Shown here: piece after piece, positions 27,660-37,157 of the stretch | Numbering within the stretch: position 1 is the stretch's first letter | How the letters are laid out: each line of letters starts with the position of its first letter | NCBI GenBank assembly: GCA_012103075.1 | Contig: JAAVLQ010000002.1 | Location: forward strand, 389,001-453,000 | Length of the DNA stretch: 64,000 nucleotides | Source of the DNA: Brucella cytisi | GTDB lineage: Bacteria > Pseudomonadota > Alphaproteobacteria > Rhizobiales > Rhizobiaceae | Direction: 5' to 3' | Made by a program: the position numbers and the translations under genes | Notes under the pieces: model-generated | Databases searched by the model: none | The model's input: the letters and a program-made list of their open reading frames with translations, nothing else | Told to the model about the DNA's origin: nothing

Positions 27660-29876
27660 ATGGCTTATGTAAATTTCAAAGTTGAAACCGACGCCGATGG
27701 CATTGCGCTCGTCACTTGGGACATGCCTGAAAAGTCGATGAACGTCTTCACCGTCGAGGCGATGCAGGAATTGAATTCCATCATCGACGCGGTGACTGCC
27801 GACGATAAGATCAAGGGCGTTGTTATTACGTCAGGTAAGGACAGCTTCTCTGGTGGCGCCGACCTGACCATGCTGGAAGGCATGTTCAAGGAGTTCCAGA
27901 AGCAAAAGGCCAAGGACCCGCAGGGCGCGGTCCAGACCTTGTTCGACAATGTCGGCAAGATGAGTGGTCTTTTCCGCAAGCTTGAAACCTGCGGCAAGCC
28001 TTGGGTTTCGGCTATTAACGGCACCTGTATGGGCGGCGCGTTCGAAATGTCGCTCGCCTGCCATGCGCGCGTGGCATCCGATGCGCCGGGCGTGAAAATG
28101 GCACTGCCGGAAGTCAAGGTCGGCCTGTTCCCGGGCGCTGGCGGCACGCAGCGCGTTCCGCGCCTTGCCAATCAGCAGGACGCGCTCCAGATGATGACGA
28201 CCGGCTCCAGCTTGACTGCGCAGCGCGCCAAGGCAATGGGTCTCGTCACGGAGATTGCTCCGGCCAAGAAGCTGGTGGAAACCGCAAAGAAGCTCATCAA
28301 AGGCGGTCTCAAGCCGGTTCAGCCATGGGATGAAAAAGGCTTCAAGCTGCCGGGCGGCGCGATCTACTCGGCTGCCGGTGCGAACCTTTGGCCTGCCGCA
28401 ACGGCAATCCTGCGTCGCGAAACCTCCGGTAATTATCCGGCAGCACTTGCTATCCTGAAGTCGGTTTATGAAGGCCTGCTGGTTCCATTCGATACCGGCC
28501 TCAAGATCGAGCAGCGCTATTTCACCGAAATTCTCCAGACGACCGAAGCGGGCATGATGATCCGTTCGCTCTTCGTGTCGCTGCAGGAACTGAACAAGGG
28601 CGCACGCCGTCCGGTCGATGAAAAGCCGACCAAGCTCAAGAAGATCGGTGTTATCGGCGCTGGCTTCATGGGTGCAGGCATCGCCTATGTGACGGCCAAG
28701 GCTGGCATCCCGGTTGTGCTGATCGACCGCGATCAGGAATCAGCCGATAAGGGCAAGGCGCACACGGCTGACCTTATCGCCAAGGAAATGCAGAAGGGCC
28801 GCGCCACGGAAGCCGACAAGGAAAAGCTCCTGTCGCTTATCACGGCAACGCCGGATTACGCGCTTCTCGAAGGTGCCGATCTGGTGATCGAAGCCGTGTT
28901 CGAGGACCGCGAAGTCAAGCGTGTCGCGACCGAGAAGGCCGAGGAAGTGCTCAAGACTTCCGCAGTCTTTGCTTCCAACACCTCGACCCTGCCGATCACT
29001 GGTCTTGCCAAAGTCTCAAAGCGTCCGAAGAACTTCATCGGCATTCACTTCTTCTCGCCTGTCGACAAGATGATGCTGGTGGAAGTGATCCTCGGCAAAA
29101 AGACCTCGGATAAGGCTCTGGCCGTCGCGCTCGATTATGTCCGCGCGATCAAGAAGACGCCGATTGTCGTCAACGATACGCGCGGCTTCTACGTCAATCG
29201 CTGTGTGCTGCGCTATATGTCGGAAGCCTACAACATGCTGGTTGAAGGCGTTCCGGCGGCCATGATCGAAAATGCCGCCCGTATGGCCGGTATGCCGGTT
29301 GGTCCGTTGGCGCTCAACGACGAAACGGCAATCGACCTGTCGCAGAAGATCCTCAAGGCAACCCTTGCCGATCTCGGTGAAAAGGCGGTCGATCCGCGCC
29401 ATGTGGAACTGGTGGATCGTCTCGTCAACGAGTTCGATCGCAAGGGCCGCAAGAACGGCAACGGCTTCTACGATTATCCGGCGAAGCCTGCCAAGAAGCA
29501 TCTGTGGCCGGGCCTCAAGGATCTCTATCCGCAGCAGAACCCGGACAAGATCGACGTGACGGAGCTGAAGGAACGTTTCCTCGTCACCATCGCTCTGGAA
29601 GCTGCCCGCGTGATGGAAGAAGGCATTGTCACCGATCCGCGTGAAGCCGATGTCGGCTCCATTCTTGCCTTTGGTTTCGCGCCTTATACCGGCGGTACGC
29701 TGTCCTATATCGACGGTATGGGTGCGAAGAAATTCGTCAAGCTTGCCAAGGAGTTGCAGAAGAAGTACGGCCAGCAGTTTAAGGCGCCGAAACTTCTGCT
29801 TGACATGGCCGAAAACGGTGAAAGCTTCTACCAGCGTTTCAACCCGTACAAGACGGAAGCAAAGAAGGCAGCGTAA
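27660..29876 (+). CDS. Bifunctional enoyl-CoA hydratase/3-hydroxyacyl-CoA dehydrogenase (FadB/FadJ type)
   Basis: A 738-residue intact protein. I start it at ATG 27660 (MAYVNFKVETDADGIALVTW), behind GGGAGG; the longer frame overlaps the thiolase gene. The crotonase domain (about 1-190) shows SGKDSFSGGADLTMLEGMF and LPEVKVGLFPGAGGTQRVPR. The NAD-binding domain (about 330-510) begins KKIGVIGAGFMGAGIAYVTA and includes VIEAVFEDREVKR and FIGIHFFSPVDKM. The C-terminal dehydrogenase domains include VNDTRGFYVNRCVLRYMSEA. It performs the two middle steps of beta-oxidation and forms the trifunctional complex with the thiolase. Confidence 0.93.
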   Translation: MAYVNFKVETDADGIALVTWDMPEKSMNVFTVEAMQELNSIIDAVTADDKIKGVVITSGKDSFSGGADLTMLEGMFKEFQKQKAKDPQGAVQTLFDNVGKMSGLFRKLETCGKPWVSAINGTCMGGAFEMSLACHARVASDAPGVKMALPEVKVGLFPGAGGTQRVPRLANQQDALQMMTTGSSLTAQRAKAMGLVTEIAPAKKLVETAKKLIKGGLKPVQPWDEKGFKLPGGAIYSAAGANLWPAATAILRRETSGNYPAALAILKSVYEGLLVPFDTGLKIEQRYFTEILQTTEAGMMIRSLFVSLQELNKGARRPVDEKPTKLKKIGVIGAGFMGAGIAYVTAKAGIPVVLIDRDQESADKGKAHTADLIAKEMQKGRATEADKEKLLSLITATPDYALLEGADLVIEAVFEDREVKRVATEKAEEVLKTSAVFASNTSTLPITGLAKVSKRPKNFIGIHFFSPVDKMMLVEVILGKKTSDKALAVALDYVRAIKKTPIVVNDTRGFYVNRCVLRYMSEAYNMLVEGVPAAMIENAARMAGMPVGPLALNDETAIDLSQKILKATLADLGEKAVDPRHVELVDRLVNEFDRKGRKNGNGFYDYPAKPAKKHLWPGLKDLYPQQNPDKIDVTELKERFLVTIALEAARVMEEGIVTDPREADVGSILAFGFAPYTGGTLSYIDGMGAKKFVKLAKELQKKYGQQFKAPKLLLDMAENGESFYQRFNPYKTEAKKAA

Positions 29877-29901
29877 GCTTAACCCTTCGCAAGATCATCA
29901 G

Positions 29902-29929
29902 GCGCGGCATGTTTCATGCCGCGCTTTTT
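29902..29929 (+). terminator. Terminator of the beta-oxidation operon
   Basis: A perfect 10-bp stem GCGCGGCATG (29902-29911) / CATGCCGCGC (29915-29924), loop TTT, followed by TTTTT. Confidence 0.9.
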
Positions 29930-30139
29930 GTTTGTGCTTCTTGCCATAGCTGAACTGCACCATCCCCGGATAAGAAAATTTTCCCTGTTAATTCAGCCGT
30001 CTTGCGCAATTACTGCTTTTTCGGTAGGTTGAAGCCGAAGATGGGACGGAATAATAGGTTTAAAATCCTTTGAAACATATCTTTCCTGATGGGGGTTATT
30101 CAGGAGGATATGTCGGAACCTAGGTGGCGGATCATTACT

Positions 30140-30793
30140 ATGTTTTCTCACGAGAGCGTGTGGGCGGCCATTGATGCCCCGGCTGAACGTCATTCCCTGA
30201 GCGCGTCCGGTCTGGCGCGTCGTGCAGGGCTCGACCCTACGACCTTTAACAAATCCAAGCGCTATGCTTCCGATGGGCGTGCGCGCTGGCCTTCGACGGA
30301 ATCGCTGGCCAAGGTGATGGAAGCAACCGGCTCGACGTTCGATGAATTCACACGGCTCATCCGTGGCGGAAACCGCACGCCGCAATTCGGCGAATATACG
30401 CAGGACATGCAGTCCATTCCATTGCTCGGCATGGCCGAAGCGGGCGCTGGCGGCTATTTTGACGATGCCGGTTTTCCGGCTGGACAAGGCTGGGACATTG
30501 TGGAATTCCCGGCCGGATCGGGAGAAGGTGTGTACGCGCTGGAGGTTTCGGGCGACTCAATGTTGCCCCTTTACCGTGATGGCGATACGCTGATCGTAGC
30601 ACCCAATACCGCCATTCGCCGGGGCGATCGCGTGGTGGTGCGGACGAAAGACGGAGAAGTGATGGCCAAGATCCTGCATCGCCAGACGCCACGAACCATT
30701 GAGCTTCATTCGCTCAATCCCGAACATCCGAACCGCATTTTCGAGTCCAAGGATATCGAATGGGTCGCCCGCATTTTATGGGCGAGCCAGTAA
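30140..30793 (+). CDS. S24-family HTH regulator (LexA/CI-like)
   Basis: A 217-residue protein. I start it at ATG 30140 (MFSHESVWAAIDAPAERHSL), where homologues typically begin; upstream ATGs at 30089 and 30110 are possible. The N-terminal HTH reads SLSASGLARRAGLDPTTFNK. The C-terminal peptidase S24 domain carries the nucleophile in LEVSGDSMLPLYRDGDTLIV and the lysine partner in VRTKDGEVMAKIL. Such proteins are stress or phage-type repressors, possibly self-cleaving, though no obvious Ala-Gly cleavage site was confirmed. The next gene starts within its stop codon (TAATG). Confidence 0.82.
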   Translation: MFSHESVWAAIDAPAERHSLSASGLARRAGLDPTTFNKSKRYASDGRARWPSTESLAKVMEATGSTFDEFTRLIRGGNRTPQFGEYTQDMQSIPLLGMAEAGAGGYFDDAGFPAGQGWDIVEFPAGSGEGVYALEVSGDSMLPLYRDGDTLIVAPNTAIRRGDRVVVRTKDGEVMAKILHRQTPRTIELHSLNPEHPNRIFESKDIEWVARILWASQ

Positions 30794-31757
30794 TGGCGCA
30801 ATCGCAGGATAGAAGCCATGCACGCGCCGTTTTCGGCGGTCTGGCTGGCATAACAGGCGCAGTTCTGATCGCAGCCTTCGTGGCGCCGTTCTATGGCGCG
30901 CTGGATCGCCCGGTGGTCGTCATCAACTCCGGTGATACGAAGACAGAATCCGGTACGGAAACGGCATCGTCGTCGAACAGTTCGACTATAACGAGCCGGG
31001 GACATCGGCTGAAACGGGCAATGCCTCGGAGGAGACGTCGCCGCAACCGGGCCAAGCCGCCCCCGTTGAAGGGCAGCGGCCTGCGTGGAAAGAGAACGGC
31101 AAGGTCAACGATCAGGTGAATGACAACGGCATTGAACGCGAGGCACCGCGTCCACCGCTGAGCGATCTCGGTCTTGCATCCACGCCCAAACCGCCAGAGC
31201 CACCGGCACCGGCCACGCCTGTCGATGCGGGCGAACAGATGCAGCTTTTGCAGCGACCTGTCGCTGTGGCGGCCGGACGGCTTGAAAGTCAGGGCCGTAT
31301 GATTGAATTGCAGGGCATCGAAATCGTACCCTTAGAACAGACCTGCCAGACCGCTTCCGGTGAAAGCTGGCCGTGCGGCATGCAGGCGCGCACTGCCTTC
31401 CGGCAATGGCTGCGTTCCCGTGCCGTCATGTGCCGCCTGCCGCAAAATGTCAGCGGTGCTGCGGTCGCGACCGAATGCATGCTGGGCAATGAAGATGCAG
31501 CCGCATGGCTGGTTGCCAATGGCTGGGCGAAGGCTGTTCCGGGCGGTGCCTATGACGAAGCGGGTCGCAAGGCCGTGGAAGCGCGTCTCGGCATTTTCGG
31601 CGACAAGCCCGATACGTCTCTGCCCAATGCGGAGCCGGATAGCGGCAATATGATGGATAATCCGTCGCCGCTGGCACCTGAACCGGAGCCGCAGCCATCC
31701 TCGCCGTCGCCGCCGCAGCCGCAGGGTGATTTCCCGCCCGCGCCGCCTGCACAATGA
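30793..31757 (+). CDS. Thermonuclease-like (SNase fold) exported protein, frameshifted
   Basis: The start ATG overlaps the previous stop. An N-terminal membrane anchor (GGLAGITGAVLIAAFVAPFY) is followed by a low-complexity linker. The SNase-like domain then follows: LQGIEIVPLEQTCQTASGES, WPCGMQARTAFRQWLRSRAV, NEDAAAWLVANGWAKAVPGG. The tail is rich in Pro/Glu/Ser. Key catalytic Arg/Glu residues of active staphylococcal-type nucleases are not clear, so it may be a structural homologue. One A is missing in the run near 30958 (TESGTENGIVVEQFDYNEPG is the repaired sequence). About 320 residues. Confidence 0.78.
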
Positions 31758-31819
31758 CGAAAAGAGTGAAGCCTCTTAAAGCAAGCCTCCAAGAAGAGGG
31801 TCGTATCGAACTGGAATGC

Positions 31820-31950
31820 GGGTGCACCTGTTCTCAGATGCCAGAGAATACCGTTCGAAATGTGCTGTTCATCGACATGAGGTCTGCCGCGCACTGTGGT
31901 CGGAAGAAGTGGTTCGATCACCGACCATACGAAATCAGTTCGATCAAAGG
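31820..31950 (-). pseudogene. Fragment of an IS5-family transposase
   Basis: The fragment reads RTDFVWSVIEPLLPTTVRGR, PHVDEQHISNGILWHLRTGA. This is the N-terminal DUF4096-type domain of IS5 transposases (TDxEWxxIEPLLP...VDDRRVxNGIxWxLRTGAP). It lacks everything downstream, and no inverted repeats were found. In the given sequence it is in frame with the end of the broken cyclase gene. Confidence 0.75.
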
Positions 31951-32062
31951 CACTCTCACTGCCTCCAATCGCTGGAGACAGTGAAACGCAATATACTTTA
32001 TAGTATGTCACGTAGCCTTTCTTGGCTCGGCGCAGGACTTCCTTGTCGCAGATGCTACTGTC

Positions 32063-32858
32063 CGGTCGTTTTTCTCCGACGACGAGTGCGAGTGCACGGA
32101 CCGGCGAGCCGGTTCCTTTCACGAATTTCAGGGGTGCTGCGATCAGGATCGCCCCTTGGCTGGTAGCTGGTCAAGGTTGCTCAGGCTTGCCAGTCCGTAT
32201 CGGTTTGCCTTGTGCATGAGGTTGTGTGCAGGAAACGGAGGGGTCATGGTTCCTGCGGATCCTGCATCCGTACCGACTGTTTCCTGACCCCAGCCGATGA
32301 TGCCTTTGGAAAGCAGATATTCGATTGCTTCAACTGTTGGTCCCGGAGAATGCGGGCCGTTTTCATCGGCATTCAGAAATGTATCGGCCGAACCATTGCG
32401 CTTGTACCAGTCGGTACGCATCAAAACCCATGACCCGGCTTCAATTTCACCATGCTCTGCTTCCCATTCCCTGATGCTATCAACCGTCAGCAGAGATAAT
32501 CAGCATCGGCGGCGGCTTGTGCGGAACGGTCGATTACGTTTACAGGAGCAACGAAGTTCTGTGGCGGGATCGTATCGGTGGTGTTGTTGGAGTGATCCTT
32601 GCCGGTGATCCAGTGACACGGGGCATCGAAATGGGTGCCGGTGTGCTCGCCAAGCTCTATCCAGTTCCGGCCCAGAACGGACCGTCCTGATCATACTGGC
32701 TGATAGTGTGAACTTTAACGTTCGGTGTGTTTTTGCCGAATTGTGGGGAAGGTAAAGGACGGGCGTATCCGACCGAGTGGTGCGGTGATGTCAACGACCT
32801 TGACGGTGCCAGACAGCAGTCCGGACGCAAGGCTGGAAAGAGCAGATCTATCGTTCAT
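32063..32858 (-). pseudogene. Cyclase-family amidohydrolase (kynurenine formamidase/isatin hydrolase-like), broken
   Basis: It starts at ATG 32858 (GGGGAT site; MNDRSALSSLASGLLSGTVK, VVDITAPLGRIRPSF). The metal-binding signature is GEHTGTHFDAPCHWITGKDH. The C-terminal part is VLMRTDWYKRNGSADTFLNA, then NLDQLPAKGAILIAAPLKF and TGSPVRALALVVGE. At least three frame breaks (near 32710, 32490 and 32110) occur. The family hydrolyses cyclic or aryl amides such as N-formylkynurenine or isatin. The end runs into a transposase fragment, so real truncation is possible in addition to sequencing error. It is divergent from a MarR regulator. Confidence 0.75.
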
Positions 32859-33320
32859 GAAATCCCCATTTCGCCCTGAGCCGGCGCCGGCATTATTGTG
32901 CGGTCCTTGATGAACCGGTCTCTTTCGGACGTTCACTCGAAGCCTATGGCAGGGAATATGCTCTTGCAAGTATCTCTTTACAAAATCTTCCGGGAATTTT
33001 CTCGCGGCAGAAGAGCGTTCGCCAATAAACCGAATTTTCTGGATTTTTTTGTCCGTGCGTCCTGCCGTGACTGGTAGTGAAACCTCGTGAAAGGTAATGC
33101 AGTTATATGCATTCAAGTATAATATCGGTCATCTGTAAAAACTGGGCTCGCATGTCGACGGCATTCTTCACAGTTCGATTGCTTTAAGGGAAGGTTTTTG
33201 TGTGATCTGCCGGCCAATAAAGGGCAGGTGTGTAGCGGTCAGGTTAATTTAGGCTTGAAATATCGGCTGTCTGGCGCAATTCTCATTGATTGCAGCGCAA
33301 CGATATGCACCGGGCGGATA
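32859..33320. other. Divergent intergenic region (cyclase / MarR)
   Basis: About 460 bases with no credible gene. It contains a perfect -10 TATAAT (33118-33123) for rightward transcription and the palindrome described separately. MarR autoregulation and control of the divergent cyclase are plausible. Confidence 0.5.
33097..33112. promoter_or_regulatory. Candidate MarR operator
   Basis: Inverted repeat ATGCA-GTTATA-TGCAT lying just upstream of the consensus -10 TATAAT at 33118-33123, in the promoter between the cyclase and MarR genes. Size and position fit a MarR dimer site. Confidence 0.45.
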
Positions 33321-33842
33321 ATGGATCTCGAATTTATAGTCACCGAAGTCGATGAGGGCGAGAAGCAGGAATTGCGCCTCTGGCTGCGTATGCTGGCAAC
33401 AACCAGACTGGTTTCACAGGAAATCCGCCGCCGTCTGCGCAATGAATTTGGTGTCACGCTGCCACAATTTGACATTCTTGCCCAGCTTTACCGGGAACCG
33501 GACGGGTTGCGGCTGGGAGAACTCTCGCGTCGGACCATGGTGACGAATGGCAACATCACCGGCTTGATTGAGCGATTGGAAGCCGACGGTCTTGTGCGTC
33601 GTGAAACACCCGGCGCCGACAGACGCGTTACCGTCGCGCGATTGACTGATTCTGGGCAGACGGTGTTCGCAGAAATGGCGCGGGTCCATGAACGCTGGTT
33701 ACGTGATCTGATGGCCGAGGTCGATCGCGACACGATCGCTTCGTTGCTGAGAGATATGAAGCGTGTCAAAAATCGGTCGGCAATCACCTCATGGATGACA
33801 ATGAGGAATAGCAACCCCAGCTCCGCCATTCGATATGGATGA
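33321..33842 (+). CDS. MarR-family transcriptional regulator
   Basis: About 165-173 residues from ATG 33321 (MDLEFIVTEVDEGEKQELRL). The winged HTH is clear: EFGVTLPQFDILAQLYREPD, LRLGELSRRTMVTNGNITGL, IERLEADGLVRRETPGADRR. This is a repressor family that senses aromatic or phenolic ligands. The C-terminus in the given frame (SAITSWMTMRNSNPS) looks wrong: shifting one base near 33775 gives VGNHLMDDNEE and a stop at 33811. It probably regulates the adjacent cyclase and perhaps the aminotransferase block. Confidence 0.85.
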   Translation: MDLEFIVTEVDEGEKQELRLWLRMLATTRLVSQEIRRRLRNEFGVTLPQFDILAQLYREPDGLRLGELSRRTMVTNGNITGLIERLEADGLVRRETPGADRRVTVARLTDSGQTVFAEMARVHERWLRDLMAEVDRDTIASLLRDMKRVKNRSAITSWMTMRNSNPSSAIRYG

Positions 33843-34173
33843 CTGACCTACTCTCTGTCTTCGTGTTGAGATACGATAAAAACACAATAATAACAATTTG
33901 ATATAAGGAACGATATAATTCCTGCACTTGCAGAAATTATCAGAGAATATTTGGCTTGCTTATTTGATCAAATGATCTTTAGATGTGCGCATGTTGGGAA
34001 GCCAATCCAAGTTGAAGCAGCGTTCATGCAGTCCGCTCAGGACGAAGATGTGAAAACAAAGGGACAGGACGGTGCTGGTTTGATTACGCCAGCTGACCAG
34101 ATTTCCGGAAGGCCGGCTTTGACACTCGCTGAGGGGCGGGGCTGAGACGGAAAACAACAGGAGAGATAGATTT
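33843..34173. other. Intergenic region upstream of the aminotransferase
   Basis: About 330 AT-rich bases without a gene. It holds the motif TTGATCAAATGATC (33964-33977), which has a partial copy upstream of the ABC binding-protein gene (35416-35428). Confidence 0.45.
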
Positions 34174-35346
34174 ATGATCCGCCTTGCCAGACGCATCACC
34201 GAAAGTTCCAGCAAATCTTTTGGCATGTATGCCCGGGCAGCGGCACTCGGAGCGGATGCCGGTGACCTCATCCACATGGAGCTTGGCAGTCCCCATGCCG
34301 ATACGCCACTGCATATCAAGCAGGCGACGGTCAATGCATTGATGGCAGGCGATGTCCATTATTCGCATTTTCAGGGAATTCCAAGATTGCGCGAAGCCCT
34401 GGCCGCCCGTCTGCGTGCAAAGAATGACATGGATGTTTCAGCCTCCGATATCGTTGTCACGAACGGGCTGACCCATGCGTCCTTTGCCGCTTTCATGGCG
34501 CTGCTTGACCCGGGCGACGAGGCGATCCTGCTGGAACCTTATTATCCTCAGCATATCGGCAAGATAGAGCTCGCCGGAGCCAAGCCTGTTCTGGCGCCGC
34601 TGGATGCCAGCGACCGTTTCTCGATCAAGGCGGAACTGATCGAACCGAAGATCACGGCCCGCACAAAAATGATTGTTCTGATCAATCCGTGTAACCCAAC
34701 GGGACGGGTCTACAGTCGCGAGGAGCTGGAAGTTCTGGCGGATATTGCTCGCCGTCACGATCTGGTGGTGGTTTCTGACGAGGTTTACGAAGAGATACTG
34801 TTCGATGGCGCACGCCATGTTTCGATCGCTTCGTTGCCCGGCATGAAGGAGCGAACGATTTCAATGTTCGCCTTTACCAAGAGTTTCGCCATGGATGGTT
34901 GGCGACTTGGGTATCTCACCGCACCGCGGCATATGATCGAAGGTATCCTGAAGATCACGACCAACGACGTCACTCACGTGAACACATTCATTCAGGCGGG
35001 GGCGCTGGCGGCGGTCTCGGGGTCAGAGGAGATATTGGCCGAACTGGTGACGGAAGACAAAGTAAAGCGCGACATTGTTGTGTCGCGGTTAAATCAAATG
35101 TCAGGTGTCACGTGCGACTGGCCGGAAGGCACGATCTACGCGTTTCCCAAAATCGCTGCACTGGGTCTTAAATCTCAGGATATGGCTGAACGCATCATGA
35201 CAGAGACGGGCGTTGTGCTGGAAGCGGGGAGTTTTACGGAACGGGCGGTGAAGGGCATTTGCGTGTCTGTTTCGGTTCGCAATCGCTCGCACGTGTCAAT
35301 GAAGCCATGGATCGCCTTCAGCGGTTCTTTGGTTCCCTTTGAGTGA
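34174..35346 (+). CDS. Class I/II PLP-dependent aminotransferase
   Basis: About 390 residues, starting at ATG 34174 behind AGGAGAGA. The PLP site is seen in VLINPCNPTGRVYSREELEV (Asn of NPTG), VVVSDEVYEEILFDG (Asp-x-x-Tyr) and FAFTKSFAMDGWRLGYLTAP (Schiff-base Lys in TKSF). It belongs to the AspC/kynurenine-aminotransferase fold type I; the amino donor cannot be told. The last 25 residues change frame: shifting near 35275 gives SLARVNEAMDRLQRFFGSL with a stop at 35342, a more natural end. It is followed by an amino-acid ABC importer and a kynureninase-like enzyme. Confidence 0.87.
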   Translation: MIRLARRITESSSKSFGMYARAAALGADAGDLIHMELGSPHADTPLHIKQATVNALMAGDVHYSHFQGIPRLREALAARLRAKNDMDVSASDIVVTNGLTHASFAAFMALLDPGDEAILLEPYYPQHIGKIELAGAKPVLAPLDASDRFSIKAELIEPKITARTKMIVLINPCNPTGRVYSREELEVLADIARRHDLVVVSDEVYEEILFDGARHVSIASLPGMKERTISMFAFTKSFAMDGWRLGYLTAPRHMIEGILKITTNDVTHVNTFIQAGALAAVSGSEEILAELVTEDKVKRDIVVSRLNQMSGVTCDWPEGTIYAFPKIAALGLKSQDMAERIMTETGVVLEAGSFTERAVKGICVSVSVRNRSHVSMKPWIAFSGSLVPFE

Positions 35347-35500
35347 CTGGAGCATCTTCGCTGCGGTCTGGTTGCTCAGATCAATGCGATTTTAGTTGAA
35401 ACTTAAAATTCCATATGATCAAATAATCAAATAGGTCGACGCAGGTAGGAGCAGGGACTTCTGCCGAAAAGAAACGACCCATAGAGGGAATAAACAATAT

Positions 35501-36313
35501 ATGATGATCTGTCGCCGTAATTTTCTGGCTATGGCAGGCCTTGCAAGCGCTCTGGCTGCAAGCTCCTTTGCCATGACATCTGCATCTCTGGCTGCCGACG
35601 CACTTAATATCGGTGCCTATCCCAGTAACCCTCCTTTCGAGTTGAAAAATGCCGATGGGACGTTCGAAGGCTTCGAAATCGATATCGCGACCGAGGCAGC
35701 CAAACGGGCCGGTCTGGAGCCGGAAATCGCTGATTACGGGTTTCAGGCCCTGTTTGCCGCAACGACTTCCCGGCGTATCGACGTGGCGGTTTCGTCCATA
35801 ACAATCACGCCGGAACGCCTGAAATCACAGTCCTTCACCCAGCCTTACTACGATTCAGACATCGGGGTTGCGACCAAGACCGATAGTGCTGTCACCGGAC
35901 TGGCCGATTTGAAGGGCAAGACCGTTGGTGCCCTTTCCGGCTCTACCGGCGAAAAATGGGTCAAGGAAAACAAAGAGGCCAAAGGCTTCGCCGATATCAA
36001 AAGGCTATAACTCGCAACAGGATCTGTTTCTTGATCTCGGTGCAGGCCGCATAGATGCCGTCATTTCCGACATCCCCGGCATGGAACATCTCTTTCTGAA
36101 GATGAAGGGTTTTGCCGTGAAAGACCGAATTCAGACCGGGGAGCAATATGGTCTGATGATGGCGAAGGACCATCCGTTGCTTGGCAAGCTCAACGATGCG
36201 ATTACCGCCATGAAGCAGGATGGGACCACTGCGGCTATTCACAAAAATGGTTCGGTACGGAACCTGCAGCCAGTTCCTCGACAGTCACCGTCGTGCCGAT
36301 CCCGAAGCCGTAA
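35501..36313 (+). CDS. Amino-acid ABC transporter substrate-binding protein, frameshifted
   Basis: A periplasmic binding protein of the SBP_bac_3 family, about 270 residues. The signal sequence MMICRRNFLAMAGLASALAA has a twin-arginine motif. The mature protein shows NIGAYPSNPPFELKNADGTF, EGFEIDIATEAAKRAGLEPE, VAVSSITITPERLKSQSFTQ, PYYDSDIGVATKTDSAV and IDAVISDIPGMEHLFLKMKG. Breaks occur near 36003 (KRL-GYNSQQDLFLDLGAGR) and near 36246 (HKKWFGTEP in the repaired frame). A permease follows 115 bases later. No ATPase gene lies nearby. Confidence 0.85.
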
Positions 36314-36428
36314 TCTTTTGACGTTGGTGACAGATGGGCCGCATTTGCAGGATCGGCCCATCTTCGACCGTTACTTCTCAGACTGACCGGTCGTGCGCTC
36401 CCGTGATTTGCCTGCGAAGGACGCCAAT

Positions 36429-37103
36429 ATGACATTCGTCGAAACCTTCTTGAACACCGATGTTCTCGCTTCGAGCCTGCCAGCGCTTGGACGTGGCCTG
36501 CTCAATACGTTTCTCATCGGTATCGCCAGCATTTTCTTTGGTGTTCTGTCGGGTTTGCTGATCAGTATTGTCCGTATCTACGGACCGAAGGTTCTTCGTT
36601 ATCTCGCGATCGCCTATATCGATGTATTCCGTGCCATGCCGGTTCTGGTCGTGCTGATCCTGATCTATTATGCACTTCCATTCATCGGGATACGCTTTTC
36701 TGCCCGGACCTCTGCCATCATGTCTTTCTCCATGGTTATGGCGGCATATTCGGCGGAAGTGTTCCGGTCTGGTATCGAAAGTGTACCACGCGGCCAGTTC
36801 GAAGCTGCTTCTGCGCTTGGAATTCCATTCCCGGTTACTCTCTGGAAAGTGGTTCTGCCACAGGCGATCCGTATCATCATTCCGCCGACTACCAGCAATT
36901 GTGTTTCCATGTTCAAGGACACCGCATTGGCGTCTACTGTGGCTCTGCCCGAGCTTTTGAAGGAAGCGCAGGACGCGCAGGCGCTTTATGCCAATCCGAC
37001 ACCATTGATCGGCGCAGCGCTTATCTATCTCATCCTCCTGCTGCCGCTGGTGCGCTTGGTCGCGCTTCTTGAGGCGCGTTTCAAAAAGGAGAGAGTCCGA
37101 TAG
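36429..37103 (+). CDS. Amino-acid ABC transporter permease (HisM/GlnP type)
   Basis: A 224-residue inner-membrane protein with about five hydrophobic helices, intact. I start it at ATG 36429 (MTFVETFLNTDVLASSLPAL). The His/Glu/Gln permease features are LGRGLLNTFLIGIASIFFGV, YIDVFRAMPVLVVLILIYYA and the cytoplasmic EAA loop EAASALGIPFPVTLWKVVLP. It pairs with the preceding binding protein. The ATPase and any second permease must come from elsewhere. Confidence 0.9.
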   Translation: MTFVETFLNTDVLASSLPALGRGLLNTFLIGIASIFFGVLSGLLISIVRIYGPKVLRYLAIAYIDVFRAMPVLVVLILIYYALPFIGIRFSARTSAIMSFSMVMAAYSAEVFRSGIESVPRGQFEAASALGIPFPVTLWKVVLPQAIRIIIPPTTSNCVSMFKDTALASTVALPELLKEAQDAQALYANPTPLIGAALIYLILLLPLVRLVALLEARFKKERVR

Positions 37104-37157
37104 TCCAATTCTGGTTTCATCGGCGGATATCGGCAACAGCAATATGGCAGGCATAAC

